Shown here: piece after piece, positions 17,135-25,584 of the stretch
Layout of the letters: every line of letters begins with the position of its first letter
Position numbering within the stretch: position 1 is the first letter of the stretch
Assembly (NCBI GenBank): GCA_963825565.1
Contig: CAWGTW010000004.1
Coordinates: 496,001 to 560,000, forward strand
Direction of reading: 5' to 3'
DNA: 64,000 nt
From: JBFGCT01 sp963825565
GTDB lineage: Bacteria; Actinomycetota; Acidimicrobiia; Acidimicrobiales; Ilumatobacteraceae
Program-made: the position numbers and the translations under genes
Notes under the pieces: generated by a model
What the model saw: the letters and a program-made list of their open reading frames with translations, nothing else
Database searches by the model: none
Told to the model about the DNA's origin: nothing

Positions 17135-17569
17135 TCAGACACAGAACTCGTTGCCCTCCGGATCGGCCATCGTCACCCAGGTGTGAGGACCCTGGCGACC
17201 CTCATGCAGCATCCTGGCGCCGCGCGCGACGAGCGCGGCGCGCACGGTCGCGGGGTCCTCGTCGCCGATCCTGAGGTCGAGGTGAACCCGGTTCTTGACC
17301 GTCTTGGCTTCGGGCACCTGCTGGAAGTAGATGCGGGGCAGGCCTTCGGCGGCACCGGGGGCGGGCCGGATGGCCGCTCCCTCCCGCCAGACCAGCGCAC
17401 CGTCGAAGACCCGCGTGTCGGCCTCGGAGGCGTGGCCCTGAGCGATCATCTCGCGGATGAAGCCCTCGTCCTGGGGCTCGACCTGCCACCGCATCGTCTC
17501 CGCCCACCATCCGGCGAGGACGTGCGGATCGCGGCAATCGATCACGACCTGGAACGAGAGCGCGTCCAT
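17135..17569 (-). CDS. VOC superfamily glyoxalase-like protein (144 aa)
   Basis: The protein begins LSFQVVIDCRDPHVLAGWWA and ends HTWVTMADPEGNEFCV, the standard actinobacterial glyoxalase-like (Glyoxalase_6) pattern with two beta-alpha-beta-beta-beta modules. The central NRVHLDLRIGDEDP is the start of the second module. The first strand lacks a metal-binding His, as in many members that may not be enzymes. It lies 25 bases downstream of the GT39-like gene on the same strand and could be cotranscribed. Function is unknown. Confidence 0.8.
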   Translation of the reverse strand: MDALSFQVVIDCRDPHVLAGWWAETMRWQVEPQDEGFIREMIAQGHASEADTRVFDGALVWREGAAIRPAPGAAEGLPRIYFQQVPEAKTVKNRVHLDLRIGDEDPATVRAALVARGARMLHEGRQGPHTWVTMADPEGNEFCV

Positions 17570-17594
17570 CGTCGAGACGGTAGCCGCCGACCGG

Positions 17595-19058
17595 CTACCC
17601 GCAGTCGCCCTGATCGCGTACGGTCAGCCGGAACAGCTCGCCGCCGGGGACGCGCTCGACCGGCACCAGATCGACCAATTCGGCGACGTCGGGCCGGATC
17701 TCGGCGGGCTGGCGGCCCAGCGCGTTCCCGAGCCCCGGGAACCACGCGAGGTAGGCGGCTCCGGCGCAGGCCCGATCGACGGTCTCGGCCGGTGACAGCG
17801 GGAAGTGGCTGTTGCCCGGCGTCGGGCGCGTGAAGGCGAACAAGGTCGGGTCGTGGCCGGTGTGCCACCAGACCCGCTGCGGGTTGTTGGTCAGCACGTC
17901 GACCTCGTCGGGGAGGGCGGCGACGAGGTCGTAGAGCTCGGGCGAGAACTGCGCAGGGTTGCCGGCGGAGAAATCGATCCGGTCGGGGAAGTCGCGCACG
18001 GCGATCGCCCCCTTCGCGCACCATACGACTGCGACGACCAGGCCGGCGATCAGCAGGGCCCGATTGCCGGCGACGCGGTCGGCCATCACGATGGCGAAGT
18101 ACACGATCGGAACCAGTGCGGGAAACATGATGCGCGCCTCGATGTGGGTGCCGGTGAGTATCCGGGACACGAAGGGCACGAGGATCGAGGTCAACGCGAA
18201 CGCCGCCATGCCGATGTCGAGCACGTCGACCGGACGCCGTACGAGCGCGATGATCGACACGCCGACCAGCCCCGCGAGCACGGCGTAGCCGATCGGGTCG
18301 GTCAGATCGCCAACCACGTCGATGTCGATGACGAGCCGGCCGAGCGCCGTCGCGAGCCGTCGCACGAGCACGTCGAGCGACTCGTCGGCGCCACCCTCGA
18401 AGTGCGGGCCGAACGGCTGCCCGGTGGCGACGAGGTTGCGCGCGGTCCACGCCACGGCGACTGCCGAAGCTGCGGTCGTGTAGGCCGCAGCGCATCGGAT
18501 CGTCTCGCGCCGGCCGGCCGAGACGGTGGCGGCGAGGAGCATCACGAGCCCGGTCAGCACCAGACCCGCGCCGGCGTACCGCGTGAGGAACCCGAGCCCG
18601 GCGACCAACCCGGCGATCGCCGCGCGCTCGGCCGTGAGCGGGCGCCGAGCGAGCACCGCGAGCGTGGCGAGCGCGGCGACGACGTAGGGCGTCTCGCTCC
18701 AGACGGTCGACGCGGTCCGGATCGTGGCCTGGGACAGGACGAAGATCAGCGTCCCGGCGACGGCCATCGACCATCGCACCCTCGACGACAGGATCTGGGC
18801 GAACAGCGCGGCCGCCGCCGCCGCGCCGGCCGCGCCGACGATCGACGCCCAGAGCAGACTCCGTCCTCCGAGCGCGAGCAGCGCGGGGAACACGGGTGGG
18901 AAGTGGGCAAGCGGCTCGCCGGTGAAATCGGCGTACCCCTCGAGGTTGCGCAGCCGCTCGGCCGCCGACAGGTACGTGATCGAGTCGGGGCTGAGAACCG
19001 GATCGCGCCGAGTTGCGACGAGCACGGTCAGCGCGCCGAGCACAGCGGCCACGACCAC
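17595..19058 (-). CDS. GT39-like polytopic membrane protein (mannosyltransferase-type fold)
   Basis: The protein has about ten hydrophobic segments. Early on it has the loop RRDPVLSPDSITYLSAAERL, whose acidic residue plus DSxxYL pattern is typical of glycosyltransferase family 39 / GT-C membrane enzymes that use polyprenyl-phosphate sugars. EPLAHFPPVFPALLAL follows in the second loop. The soluble C-terminal ~150 residues (DEVDVLTNNPQRVWWHTG and onward) face outside. The frame stays open to 19454, but that extension is Arg-rich, has noncoding composition and runs into the kup promoter. I place the start at GTG 19058, just before the first membrane helix; TTG 19061 is equally possible and no clear Shine-Dalgarno exists. 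Donor and acceptor are unknown. Confidence 0.7.
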   Translation of the reverse strand: MVVAAVLGALTVLVATRRDPVLSPDSITYLSAAERLRNLEGYADFTGEPLAHFPPVFPALLALGGRSLLWASIVGAAGAAAAAALFAQILSSRVRWSMAVAGTLIFVLSQATIRTASTVWSETPYVVAALATLAVLARRPLTAERAAIAGLVAGLGFLTRYAGAGLVLTGLVMLLAATVSAGRRETIRCAAAYTTAASAVAVAWTARNLVATGQPFGPHFEGGADESLDVLVRRLATALGRLVIDIDVVGDLTDPIGYAVLAGLVGVSIIALVRRPVDVLDIGMAAFALTSILVPFVSRILTGTHIEARIMFPALVPIVYFAIVMADRVAGNRALLIAGLVVAVVWCAKGAIAVRDFPDRIDFSAGNPAQFSPELYDLVAALPDEVDVLTNNPQRVWWHTGHDPTLFAFTRPTPGNSHFPLSPAETVDRACAGAAYLAWFPGLGNALGRQPAEIRPDVAELVDLVPVERVPGGELFRLTVRDQGDCG

Positions 19059-19223
19059 CAACAGCAGTTTCCGCCGCTCGCTGCGACCTGGAGCCTCCGC
19101 TGTCTCGACGACCGCTGTTTCGATCGGGCCGATCCTAGGGGCTCGATCGAGGCGCGGGCTGCGACCACGGTGGGGCGGGTACCGACCGGCCGGGTCGACG
19201 CGCCGGCGTCGTCGCGCCGGCCC

Positions 19224-19278
19224 CGATCGACCGTTCGATCGACCGTTCGATCGATCGAATCGATCCTTCGATCGTTCC
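19224..19278. repeat. Short tandem 12-bp repeats in the kup / GT39 divergent region
   Basis: CGATCGACCGTT occurs twice in tandem (19224-19235, 19236-19247), followed by CGATCGATCGAA and CGATCGTTCC variants. Each unit contains the CGATCG palindrome. The array sits within the 319-base gap between the divergent genes, about 100-150 bases upstream of kup, where a regulator or DNA-structure effect could act. Nothing else recognisable is in the gap apart from TAGGGT near 19301, a possible -10 box. Confidence 0.5.
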
Positions 19279-19377
19279 GCCGCTCGGCGCTGCGGGACTC
19301 TAGGGTGTCGGCGCCATGTCCCGTGCCACGATCGGATCCGCCCACGTCGGAGAGCCGGTCGCGATCGTCGATCGCCG

Positions 19378-21246
19378 ATGACCGCGCCCGCGAGCCGCGT
19401 CGGTCCGCTCACCGCACTGTCGGTCGGCGCGCTCGGCGTGGTGTTCGGCGACATCGGTACGAGCCCGCTCTACGCGTTCCGCGAGTCGCTGGCCGGCGAA
19501 CATGATCTGCTGGTCAACGAGGTCAACGTGCTCGGCGTGCTGTCGCTGATGTTCTGGTCGTTGATCATCGTGATCACGATCAAGTACCTCGCGATCGTCA
19601 TGCGCGCCGACAACCACGGTGAGGGCGGCATCCTCGCCCTCGCCGCGCTGGTCACCGGGACGGGAAGGTCACATCGTTGGTTGGTCCTGCTCGGGCTGTT
19701 CGGTACGGCGCTGCTGTACGGGGACGGCATGATCACGCCCGCCATCTCGGTGTTGTCGGCGGTCGAGGGGGTCGAGGTCGCGGCACCCGGCGTCGATCAC
19801 TTCGTCATTCCGATCGTCGCGGTGATACTGATCGGCCTCTTCGCCATCCAGCGCCACGGCACCCACGTGGTCGGCCGGTTCTTCGGCCCGGTGATGATCG
19901 TCTGGTTCTCGGTGCTGGCCATCCTCGGAGGGGCCGAGATCCGCGTCGAGCCGTCCGTGCTGCGCGCGCTCGATCCAAGCCGTGCCGCGACGTTCTTCGT
20001 CGACAACGGGTTCCAGGGATTCCTCGTACTCGGTTCGGTGTTCCTCGTCGTGACCGGCGGCGAGGCGCTGTACGCCGACATGGGCCACTTCGGACGTCAT
20101 CCGATCCGGCTCGTGTGGTTCGTCGTGGTGCTCCCTGCGCTCGTCCTCAACTACCTCGGCCAGGGCGCGCTGCTCCTCCACGATCCGGCGGCGATCGAGA
20201 ACCCGTTCTACCTGCTCGCCCCCGAGTGGGCGCAGCTGCCGATGACGGTCCTGGCGACCATGGCGACGATCATCGCCTCGCAGGCGCTGATCACCGGGGC
20301 GTTCTCGCTCACCGTGCAGGCGATCAACCTGAACTACCTGCCACGGATGCGAACCGTGCAGACGTCGTCGGCCCATCGCGGCCAGGTCTATGTCCCGGCG
20401 GTCAACTGGTTCCTGCTCGCCGCATGCCTTGGCCTGGTGTTCGCCTTCCGTACGTCGAGTGGCCTCGCCAACGCCTACGGGGTGGCCGTCACGCTCACGA
20501 TGGTGATCACGACCGTGCTCGTCGCATCGATCGCCGTCGACCGTTGGGGATGGTCGCGGCCGAAGACCGCCGCGGTGCTGCTGCCGCTGCTCGTCGTCGA
20601 CGTGGCGTTCGCCTCGGCCAACGTGTTCAAGATCCCGACCGGCGGGTGGTTCCCGCTGCTGATCGGGATCGTCGGGTTCACGATCTTCACGACCTGGCAG
20701 ACCGGTCGGAGACTGGTGGGCCAACGGGTCGTGCGCGCCGGCCTGAGTGTGGAGTCGCTCGTCGCCGGGCTGGCGAAGAAGCCGCCGGCCCGCCACGTCG
20801 GCACCGGGGTGTACCTCCACCCGCGCCCCGGGCTCGTGCCACCTGCGCTGCTGACCAACCTGCGGCACAACGACAGCCTCCACGACACCGTCGTCCTGCT
20901 GTCGGTGATGACCGACGACCGCCCGTACGTCAACCCGGCCGAACGGGCCGTGGTCACCCACCACGAACTCGGATTCCACGAGCTCGAGATGCACTACGGT
21001 TTCGCCGACCCGACCGACCTCGCCCGCGATCTGTCGAGGCTGCTGATCGACGGGCTCAGCTTCGACGAGAACCAGACCACGTTCTTCCTCGGGCGCGAGC
21101 GGATCGAGGTCACCGCCCGACCCGGGATGGCCCGATGGCGCGAGCACCTGTTCGCCTACCTCAGCCGCAATGCGGGCGACCCGACCAGGCATTTCGGACT
21201 CCCACCCGACCGCAGCGTCGACATCGGCACCCACGTCGACCTGTGA
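19378..21246 (+). CDS. kup: KUP/HAK/KT family potassium uptake permease
   Basis: The 622-residue product matches the usual length. After MTAPASRVGPLTALSVGALG comes the family signature GDIGTSPLYAF at residues 24-34, then about twelve membrane segments with conserved RADNHGEGGILALAAL, LYGDGMITPAISVLSAVEG and ITGAFSLTVQA. A ~150-residue cytoplasmic C-terminus ends the protein. It imports K+ with protons across the cytoplasmic membrane. ATG 19378 is chosen because the signature begins directly after it and upstream composition is noncoding. It stands next to glgX-treZ and treY-trkA-trkH, so it is probably part of an osmotic-stress neighbourhood. No c-di-AMP riboswitch could be recognised in the short leader. 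Confidence 0.93.
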   Translation: MTAPASRVGPLTALSVGALGVVFGDIGTSPLYAFRESLAGEHDLLVNEVNVLGVLSLMFWSLIIVITIKYLAIVMRADNHGEGGILALAALVTGTGRSHRWLVLLGLFGTALLYGDGMITPAISVLSAVEGVEVAAPGVDHFVIPIVAVILIGLFAIQRHGTHVVGRFFGPVMIVWFSVLAILGGAEIRVEPSVLRALDPSRAATFFVDNGFQGFLVLGSVFLVVTGGEALYADMGHFGRHPIRLVWFVVVLPALVLNYLGQGALLLHDPAAIENPFYLLAPEWAQLPMTVLATMATIIASQALITGAFSLTVQAINLNYLPRMRTVQTSSAHRGQVYVPAVNWFLLAACLGLVFAFRTSSGLANAYGVAVTLTMVITTVLVASIAVDRWGWSRPKTAAVLLPLLVVDVAFASANVFKIPTGGWFPLLIGIVGFTIFTTWQTGRRLVGQRVVRAGLSVESLVAGLAKKPPARHVGTGVYLHPRPGLVPPALLTNLRHNDSLHDTVVLLSVMTDDRPYVNPAERAVVTHHELGFHELEMHYGFADPTDLARDLSRLLIDGLSFDENQTTFFLGRERIEVTARPGMARWREHLFAYLSRNAGDPTRHFGLPPDRSVDIGTHVDL

Positions 21247-21495
21247 CACCGCCGGCGGCTCGCCGCATGGTGCGACGACCTCGACGCACCGAGTTGCGCC
21301 GTACCGTGCGGTCCGCGTCGTGTCGGGTCTCGGCGTCGACGGTCTCGGGATCCGGTGTCGGTGGCCCCGAGACGGGTGGCCGCGACCGGTGGATCGGCCC
21401 GGAACCGGCCTCGTCCGCTTGAATTGGGGGATGAGCGATTCGACGGTGACGACGTACCCGGACGATGCGAGCGGCCGGCATCGGCGGGATCGTCG

Positions 21496-23730
21496 ATGAG
21501 GCGCTGGCTCGGGGAACCGTCCCCGCTCGGCGCCACCTACGACGGATCGGGGACCAACTTCTCGGTCTTCTCCAGCGTCGCCGACGGTGTCGAGCTGTGC
21601 CTGATCGGTGAGCACGGCGCGGAGACCCGGGTCCCGCTCGACGAGGTCGACGGCCACTGCTGGCACGCGTTCCTTCCCGATGTGCGGCCCGGTCAGCGCT
21701 ACGGGTACCGCGTCCACGGTCCGTGGGAGCCGGCCGCCGGGCACTGGTGCAACGAGCACAAGCTGTTGCTCGACCCGTACGCCAAGGCGGTCGACGGTCT
21801 GATCGACTGGGACGTCGCGTGCTTCGGATACGAGTTCGATGACCACGACGCCAAGAACTCCGCCGACAGCGCACCGCACGTGCCGAAGGGGGTGGTCCAC
21901 GACCCGTACTTCGACTGGGGGTACGACCGGCCGCCGCGCACGCCCCTCCACGAGTCGGTGATCTACGAGACCCACGTCCGCGGGTTGACGATGCGGCATC
22001 CCGACGTCGCCCCCCACCTGCGGGGGACGTTCGCCGGCGTCGCCCATCCGGCGATCGTCGAGCACCTCACGTCGCTCGGCGTGACCGCGGTCGAGCTGAT
22101 GCCCGTCCATCAGTTCCTCCAGGACCACCACCTCGTCGAGCGGGGGCTGCGCAACTACTGGGGCTACAACACCACGGCGTACTTCGCGCCGTACAACGAG
22201 TACGCCTCGACCGGGCACCACAGCTCGGTGCAGGAGTTCAAGACGATGGTCAAGACGCTGCACGCCGCGGGGATCGAGGTGATCCTCGACGTCGTCTACA
22301 ACCACACGGCGGAGGGGTCCCACCTCGGGCCGACCCTGTCGATGCGCGGGCTCGACAACCACGCCTACTACCGGCTGATGGAGGACGACCCTCGCTACTA
22401 CCGGGACTTCACCGGCACCGGCAACAGCATGAACGTGCGCCACCCGCACGTGCTCCAGCTGATCATGGACTCGTTGCGCTACTGGGTGAGCGAGATGCAC
22501 GTCGACGGATTCCGCTTCGACCTCGCGTCCACCCTCGCCCGCGAACTGCTCGAAGTCGATCGGCTGTCCGCGTTCTTCGACCTGATCCAGCAGGATCCGA
22601 CCGTCTCACAGGTCAAGCTGATCGCCGAACCGTGGGACATCGGCGAGGGCGGCTACCAGGTCGGCAACTTCCCACCGCTGTGGTCGGAGTGGAACGGCCG
22701 TTACCGAGACTCGATCCGCGACTTCTGGCGCAGCGAGCCGGCGTCGCTCGCCGAGTTCGGCTACCGCTTCACCGGCAGCTCCGACCTGTACGAGAGCGAC
22801 ACCCGGCGGCCGACCGCCTCGATCAACTTCGTCACGGCCCACGACGGGTTCACGATGGCCGATCTGGTCGCCTACCACGACAAGCGCAACGAGGCGAACG
22901 GCGAGGACAACCGTGACGGGGAGTCGCACAACCGGTCCTGGAACTGTGGCGCCGAAGGGCCGACCGACGACCCGGCGATCAACGTGCTGCGCGCCCGGCA
23001 GCGGCGCAACATCTTCCTCACGCTGCTGCTGTCGCAAGGCGTGCCGATGATCCTCGGTGGCGACGAACTCGGCCGCACGCAGCAGGGCAACAACAACGCG
23101 TACTGCCAGGACAACGAGCTGTCGTGGTACGACTGGGACGACGTCGACGAGGACTTCCTGGCGTTCTGCCGGCGGGTGATCCTGCTCCGCCGCGAGCACC
23201 CGGTCTTCCGGCGCCGGCGCTGGTTCCAGGGCCGCCCGATTCGTGGCGTCGAGGACATGGCATGGTTCCGATCGGACGGTGCCGAGATGACCGAGCAGGA
23301 CTGGGCCGAGGTGCCGACCCTCGCCGTCGGCGTGTTCATCAACGGGAAGTCGATCGCCCAGCCGGACCCGTACGGCCGCCGGGTGAGCGACGAGACGTTC
23401 CTCGTGCTGTTCAACGCCGGTCACGAGCCGATGTCGTGGAAGCTGCCGCCGAAGCGCTGGGGGACGAGCTGGGTCATCGAGCTCGACACGCTGTATCCCG
23501 AGCCGCGGTCACGAACGTTCGGTGCCGGTCGCACGATCGAACGGCCGGCGCACTCGATCGTCGTGCTCCGCCAGCGTGCGCCTCACCCGTCGACCGCCAC
23601 CGTGCCGGGTCGCTCGGCTCGGACCGCCGCACCGTCGCCGTTCGTCGCCGGGGGGCTGGATGCCGGTCCTGCCGCGTCGCCGGTGATCGATGACCGCGTG
23701 ATCGATGAGCCGGTGGTCGAGGCTCCGTGA
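21496..23730 (+). CDS. glgX: Glycogen debranching enzyme GlgX
   Basis: The 744-residue product starts RRWLGEPSPLGATYDGSGTN, the GlgX N-terminal CBM48 strand set. A GH13 barrel follows with nucleophile Asp342 in VDGFRFDLAS, acid/base Glu378 in AEPWDIGEGGYQVGNFP, and HD449-450 in TAHDGFTMADLV. ATG 21496 sits directly before the CBM48 start. GlgX hydrolyses alpha-1,6 branches of glycogen trimmed by phosphorylase, giving linear maltodextrins (EC 3.2.1.196). Its stop overlaps the treZ GTG start by four bases (GTGA), so the two are cotranslated: debranching supplies the substrate for TreY/TreZ trehalose synthesis. Confidence 0.94.
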   Translation: MRRWLGEPSPLGATYDGSGTNFSVFSSVADGVELCLIGEHGAETRVPLDEVDGHCWHAFLPDVRPGQRYGYRVHGPWEPAAGHWCNEHKLLLDPYAKAVDGLIDWDVACFGYEFDDHDAKNSADSAPHVPKGVVHDPYFDWGYDRPPRTPLHESVIYETHVRGLTMRHPDVAPHLRGTFAGVAHPAIVEHLTSLGVTAVELMPVHQFLQDHHLVERGLRNYWGYNTTAYFAPYNEYASTGHHSSVQEFKTMVKTLHAAGIEVILDVVYNHTAEGSHLGPTLSMRGLDNHAYYRLMEDDPRYYRDFTGTGNSMNVRHPHVLQLIMDSLRYWVSEMHVDGFRFDLASTLARELLEVDRLSAFFDLIQQDPTVSQVKLIAEPWDIGEGGYQVGNFPPLWSEWNGRYRDSIRDFWRSEPASLAEFGYRFTGSSDLYESDTRRPTASINFVTAHDGFTMADLVAYHDKRNEANGEDNRDGESHNRSWNCGAEGPTDDPAINVLRARQRRNIFLTLLLSQGVPMILGGDELGRTQQGNNNAYCQDNELSWYDWDDVDEDFLAFCRRVILLRREHPVFRRRRWFQGRPIRGVEDMAWFRSDGAEMTEQDWAEVPTLAVGVFINGKSIAQPDPYGRRVSDETFLVLFNAGHEPMSWKLPPKRWGTSWVIELDTLYPEPRSRTFGAGRTIERPAHSIVVLRQRAPHPSTATVPGRSARTAAPSPFVAGGLDAGPAASPVIDDRVIDEPVVEAP

Positions 23731-25544
23731 CCGCCCCGGCCGACCGTCCCGGCGCGGCCGTTGTCGACGGTGGCGTCCGCTTCGAGGTGTGGTCGCCGTC
23801 GGCGGCCCGGATCGACGTCGTCGTCGATCCGGACGGCACCCGCCGAGTGGTCCCCCTGCACCGGTCGGCGCCGGCGGCCGACGGCTCGGCCGGCGATCGC
23901 TGGTCGGCGGTCGTGCCCGACATCGGAGCCGGCACCAGGTACCGGATCCGGCTCGACGGTGGGGACGAGCTGGCCGACCCGGCGTCGCGTCATCAACCCG
24001 ACGGCGTGTTCGGACCGTCGGCGGTCGTCGACCCGGCGCAGTGGGTCTGGACCGATGCGTCGTGGCGCGGCGTCGGCCTGCACGAGACCGTGCTCTCCGA
24101 GCTCCACGTCGGCACGTTCACGCCGGAGGGCACGCTGGCCGCGGCAGCCGCCGGCGACCGGCTCGCAGCGATGGCCGAGCTCGGCGTGACCACGATCGAG
24201 TTGATGCCCCTCGCCCAGTTCTCCGGCGCCCGCGGATGGGGCTACGACGGAGTGTTCCCGAACGCGGTCCAGCACAGCTACGGCGGACCGGACGCGATGG
24301 CCGCGTTCGTCGATGCCGCCCACCAGGCCGGGCTGGCGGTGGTCGTCGACGTCGTGTACAACCACTTCGGTCCCGAAGGGTGGGTCGCTCACCGCTTCGG
24401 CCCGTACACGACCCCGACCTCCACCACGCCGTGGGGCGGAGCGGTCAACGTCGCCGACGCGGGCAGCGACGAGGTCCGGCGGTTCTTCCTCGACAACGCC
24501 CGGATGTGGATCGAGGATTTCCACGCTGACGGCCTGCGGCTCGACGCGGTGCACGCGATCCACGATCCGACCGCGCGGCCGTTCCTGGAGGAGCTCGTCG
24601 AGGAGGTCCACCGCATCGGTCGGGATCAGGGTCGGGTCGTCCTGACGTTCCTCGAGAGTTCGGCGAACGATCCCCGGCTGGTGACCCCGCCGCCAAACGG
24701 CATCGGTGGCGACGCGATGTGGAACGACGAGCTGCACCATGCAGTGCGCGTCGCGCTCACCGGGGACCGGTCCGGTTACTACGTCGACTTCACCGGCGCT
24801 GCCGACGTCGCCGACGTGCTCGAACACCGGTTCGCGTACCGGGGTCGGTACTCGGCCGCACGCGGGCGGCGCCACGGTCGCGACGTCAGCCATCTCGACC
24901 CGGCGTGCTTCGTCGTCTGCGACCAGAACCACGACCAGATCGGTAACCGGCGCGGCGGCGAGCGGCTCGACGTCCTCGTCGGGCCGGATCGGCGGCGGCT
25001 CGCGCTCGCCGCGGTACTGCTGTCGCCCTTCACGCCGCTGCTGTTCATGGGTGAGGAGTACGGCGACCCTGCCCCCTTCCCGTTCTTCGTCGACTTCCAC
25101 GATCCTGCGCTGCTCGACGCGGTACGGACTGGCCGCGCCGAGGAGTTCGCCGGCTTCGAGTGGGAGACCGACCCTCCCGATCCGGCGGACCCGGCCACCC
25201 ATCGTTCGGCGATCCTGTCACCGGCGTTGGCCGCTGTCGAACCGCACGCCTCGCTGCGCGCGTTGTGCCGGGAGCTGTTGACCGCCCGCCGGGACCACCC
25301 CGTGTTGACCGACACCGGGGCTGCCGTCACGGTCGCCCTCGATGGGACGCTGGTCACGATGCACCGCCGCAATGCCGGCGGTGAGGCGCTCGTGGTGCTG
25401 AACTTCGGGGCCGCGGCGGCCGAGGTCGCGCTCGGCGAATGCGTGCCGACGGTCGACACCGCCGACCCCCGTTGGGGAAGCCCCGGCACCGCCGCCCGGC
25501 CGACCACGCGGCCCCCCTGGTCAGCGCTCCTCGCCACCCGTTGA
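23727..25544 (+). CDS. treZ: Malto-oligosyltrehalose trehalohydrolase TreZ
   Basis: The 605-residue GH13 protein begins with a CBM48-like domain (GVRFEVWSPSAARIDVVV) and LHVGTFTPEGT. The nucleophile Asp273 lies in HADGLRLDAVHAI, the acid Glu310 in LTFLESSANDPRL, and the family motif FVVCDQNHDQIGNR in the last barrel strand. TreZ cleaves the terminal maltooligosyl trehalose made by TreY, releasing trehalose (EC 3.2.1.141). GTG 23727 overlaps the glgX stop. TreY lies just downstream, convergent on the opposite strand with only 40 bases between the stops, so the two TreYZ pathway steps belong to different transcripts. Confidence 0.94.
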   Translation: MTAPADRPGAAVVDGGVRFEVWSPSAARIDVVVDPDGTRRVVPLHRSAPAADGSAGDRWSAVVPDIGAGTRYRIRLDGGDELADPASRHQPDGVFGPSAVVDPAQWVWTDASWRGVGLHETVLSELHVGTFTPEGTLAAAAAGDRLAAMAELGVTTIELMPLAQFSGARGWGYDGVFPNAVQHSYGGPDAMAAFVDAAHQAGLAVVVDVVYNHFGPEGWVAHRFGPYTTPTSTTPWGGAVNVADAGSDEVRRFFLDNARMWIEDFHADGLRLDAVHAIHDPTARPFLEELVEEVHRIGRDQGRVVLTFLESSANDPRLVTPPPNGIGGDAMWNDELHHAVRVALTGDRSGYYVDFTGAADVADVLEHRFAYRGRYSAARGRRHGRDVSHLDPACFVVCDQNHDQIGNRRGGERLDVLVGPDRRRLALAAVLLSPFTPLLFMGEEYGDPAPFPFFVDFHDPALLDAVRTGRAEEFAGFEWETDPPDPADPATHRSAILSPALAAVEPHASLRALCRELLTARRDHPVLTDTGAAVTVALDGTLVTMHRRNAGGEALVVLNFGAAAAEVALGECVPTVDTADPRWGSPGTAARPTTRPPWSALLATR

Positions 25545-25584
25545 GCCCCGTGCGGTCGGCGCACACCTCCGCGGCGGTCGTCGG

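Noticed and set aside
18724..19377. N-terminal extension of Kup
   Set aside because: The extension is Arg-rich, overlaps the divergent gene, and the KUP family begins near MTAPASRVG.
19279..19377. c-di-AMP (ydaO) riboswitch before kup
   Set aside because: The leader is too short and shows none of the expected paired elements by eye.
19669..22500. Long minus-strand frame opposite kup and glgX
   Set aside because: It is antisense to two clear enzymes, and its translation is His/Arg/Glu-rich low complexity.
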